This document shows, piece by piece, positions 6,117 to 6,730 of a DNA stretch of 6,730 nt. The translations under genes were made by a program, and so were the position numbers. The notes under the pieces are model-generated. The model did no database searches. It had not been told where the DNA came from and saw only the letters and a list, made by a program, of their open reading frames with translations. Position 1 is the stretch's first letter, and the number at the start of each line of letters is the position of its first letter. Source of the DNA: Deltaproteobacteria bacterium (GTDB lineage: Bacteria > Desulfobacterota > Binatia > UBA9968 > CAXXLF01); assembly GCA_022571535.1 (NCBI GenBank), contig JACZXR010000136.1, positions 1 to 6,730 of the forward strand. The letters run 5' to 3'.

Positions 6117-6730
6117 TCAGATCTCTCTCTCCTTGGCTTGAAGTGCCTTGAGGAGACGCTCTGCCGTGATGGGTAAGCTCGTGATACGAACACCTACAGC
6201 ATCATAGATCGCATTGCCGATGGCCGGAGCTACCGGGCCAAAGGGAAGCTCACCGATTCCCTTAGCACCATAAGGTCCCTCCGAATCCCCTGCCTCGATG
6301 AAGGCACAGTCAATTTCTTTCGGTACATTCATAAACCTCGGCACAGAGTAGTCTATAAAGTTCGGATTGATGATCTGACCCTGCTCATAGACAAGATCCT
6401 CTAGAAGTGCGAAACCAAGACCTTGCGCTATCCCCCCTTCAACCTGGCCTCGAGCCCCGAGTGGATTAATCAACTTGCCGACATCATGGACTGCGAGATA
6501 TTTTACTACCTCCACCTGCCCCGTATCGAGGTCCACCTGAACTTGGGCAACATGACATGAAGAGGCGATCACGGGCGAAAATGACTCGTAATTATCGGTG
6601 AGGGTGACCTTCGTGGCCTCCTCATCGTAGAAACCTCCCTTTCCAACAATAGGCATGCCCCTCTTACTATAAGCCTCCCCAATCACCTCTTGAAAGGAAA
6701 CATATTGATCTGGCTGGCCTATAACGCTGA
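6117..6730 (-). CDS. Xanthine dehydrogenase family molybdopterin-binding subunit, C-terminal part (5' end beyond window)
   Basis: About 204 C-terminal residues of the large catalytic subunit of a molybdenum hydroxylase (family of xanthine dehydrogenase, CO dehydrogenase, nicotinate and 4-hydroxybenzoyl-CoA enzymes). The frame runs open to position 6730 without a start, so the GTG at 6686 is internal. Seen: the pterin-binding stretch GQVEGGIAQGLGFALLED (starting near 6449), preceded by VHDVGKLINPLGARG, and the end motif GAKGIGELPFGP, whose Glu (codon 6251-6249) corresponds to the catalytic base that activates water (Glu1261 of bovine xanthine oxidase). It is followed by AIGNAIYDAVGVRI and a terminal helix, as usual for intact C-termini. 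These enzymes hydroxylate heteroaromatic or aromatic rings with water, passing electrons through FeS and FAD subunits expected to the right of the window. Stop at 6119-6117; the next gene starts 59 nt on. Confidence 0.93.
   Translation of the reverse strand, partial: SVIGQPDQYVSFQEVIGEAYSKRGMPIVGKGGFYDEEATKVTLTDNYESFSPVIASSCHVAQVQVDLDTGQVEVVKYLAVHDVGKLINPLGARGQVEGGIAQGLGFALLEDLVYEQGQIINPNFIDYSVPRFMNVPKEIDCAFIEAGDSEGPYGAKGIGELPFGPVAPAIGNAIYDAVGVRITSLPITAERLLKALQAKEREI

Overview
All recognisable genes in this window lie on the minus strand and read from right to left. The window looks like part of a bacterial catabolic gene cluster. Composition is roughly balanced in G+C by eye. Most genes have clear Shine-Dalgarno sequences (AAGGAGG-like) at normal spacing and gaps are short, so the source is a bacterium. 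The mix of families (molybdenum hydroxylase, luciferase-like flavin enzyme, UbiD decarboxylase, amidohydrolase, cyclase-type hydrolase, sulfide:quinone-reductase-like flavoprotein) is common in uncultured environmental proteobacterial or Desulfobacterota-like genomes. No marker gene is present, so the taxonomic guess is weak.

Layout in transcription order: (1) 6730-6117, the C-terminal end of a xanthine-dehydrogenase/CO-dehydrogenase-type molybdopterin subunit, cut by the window edge; (2) 6057-5059, a luciferase-like (LLM) flavin- or F420-dependent oxidoreductase; (3) 5018-3639, a UbiD-family decarboxylase; (4) a 140-bp gap with a dispersed inverted repeat; (5) 3498-2476, an amidohydrolase-2 (ACMSD-like) protein; (6) 2358-1702, a cyclase/kynurenine-formamidase-type metal hydrolase; (7) 1679-711, a DapA-superfamily lyase that keeps the Schiff-base lysine but has lost the pyruvate-binding motif; (8) 606-394, an unrecognised basic 70-residue protein; (9) 361-1, the N-terminal third of a sulfide:quinone-reductase-like FAD protein, cut by the window edge. 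No gap exceeds 140 bp. No tRNA, rRNA, CRISPR array, insertion sequence or convincing intrinsic terminator was seen.

A plausible joint role for genes 1-7 is stepwise breakdown of an aromatic or N-heteroaromatic acid: hydroxylation by the molybdenum enzyme, flavin-dependent oxidation or reduction, decarboxylation (two unrelated decarboxylase-type folds are present), hydrolysis of an amide, lactam or lactone, and a final C-C lyase or hydratase step. This is inferred from family chemistry only; no substrate can be read from the sequence. The last two genes (small protein plus SQR-like flavoprotein) may be a separate unit concerned with sulfide or quinone redox.

The most interesting details are departures from family active-site consensus: the UbiD protein has Asp for the first Glu of the EGPxGE motif and apparently Asn for a metal-ligand His, and the DapA-like protein has V-E-A-A-E where DapA has G-T-T-G-E. 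Both suggest chemistry outside the characterised members.
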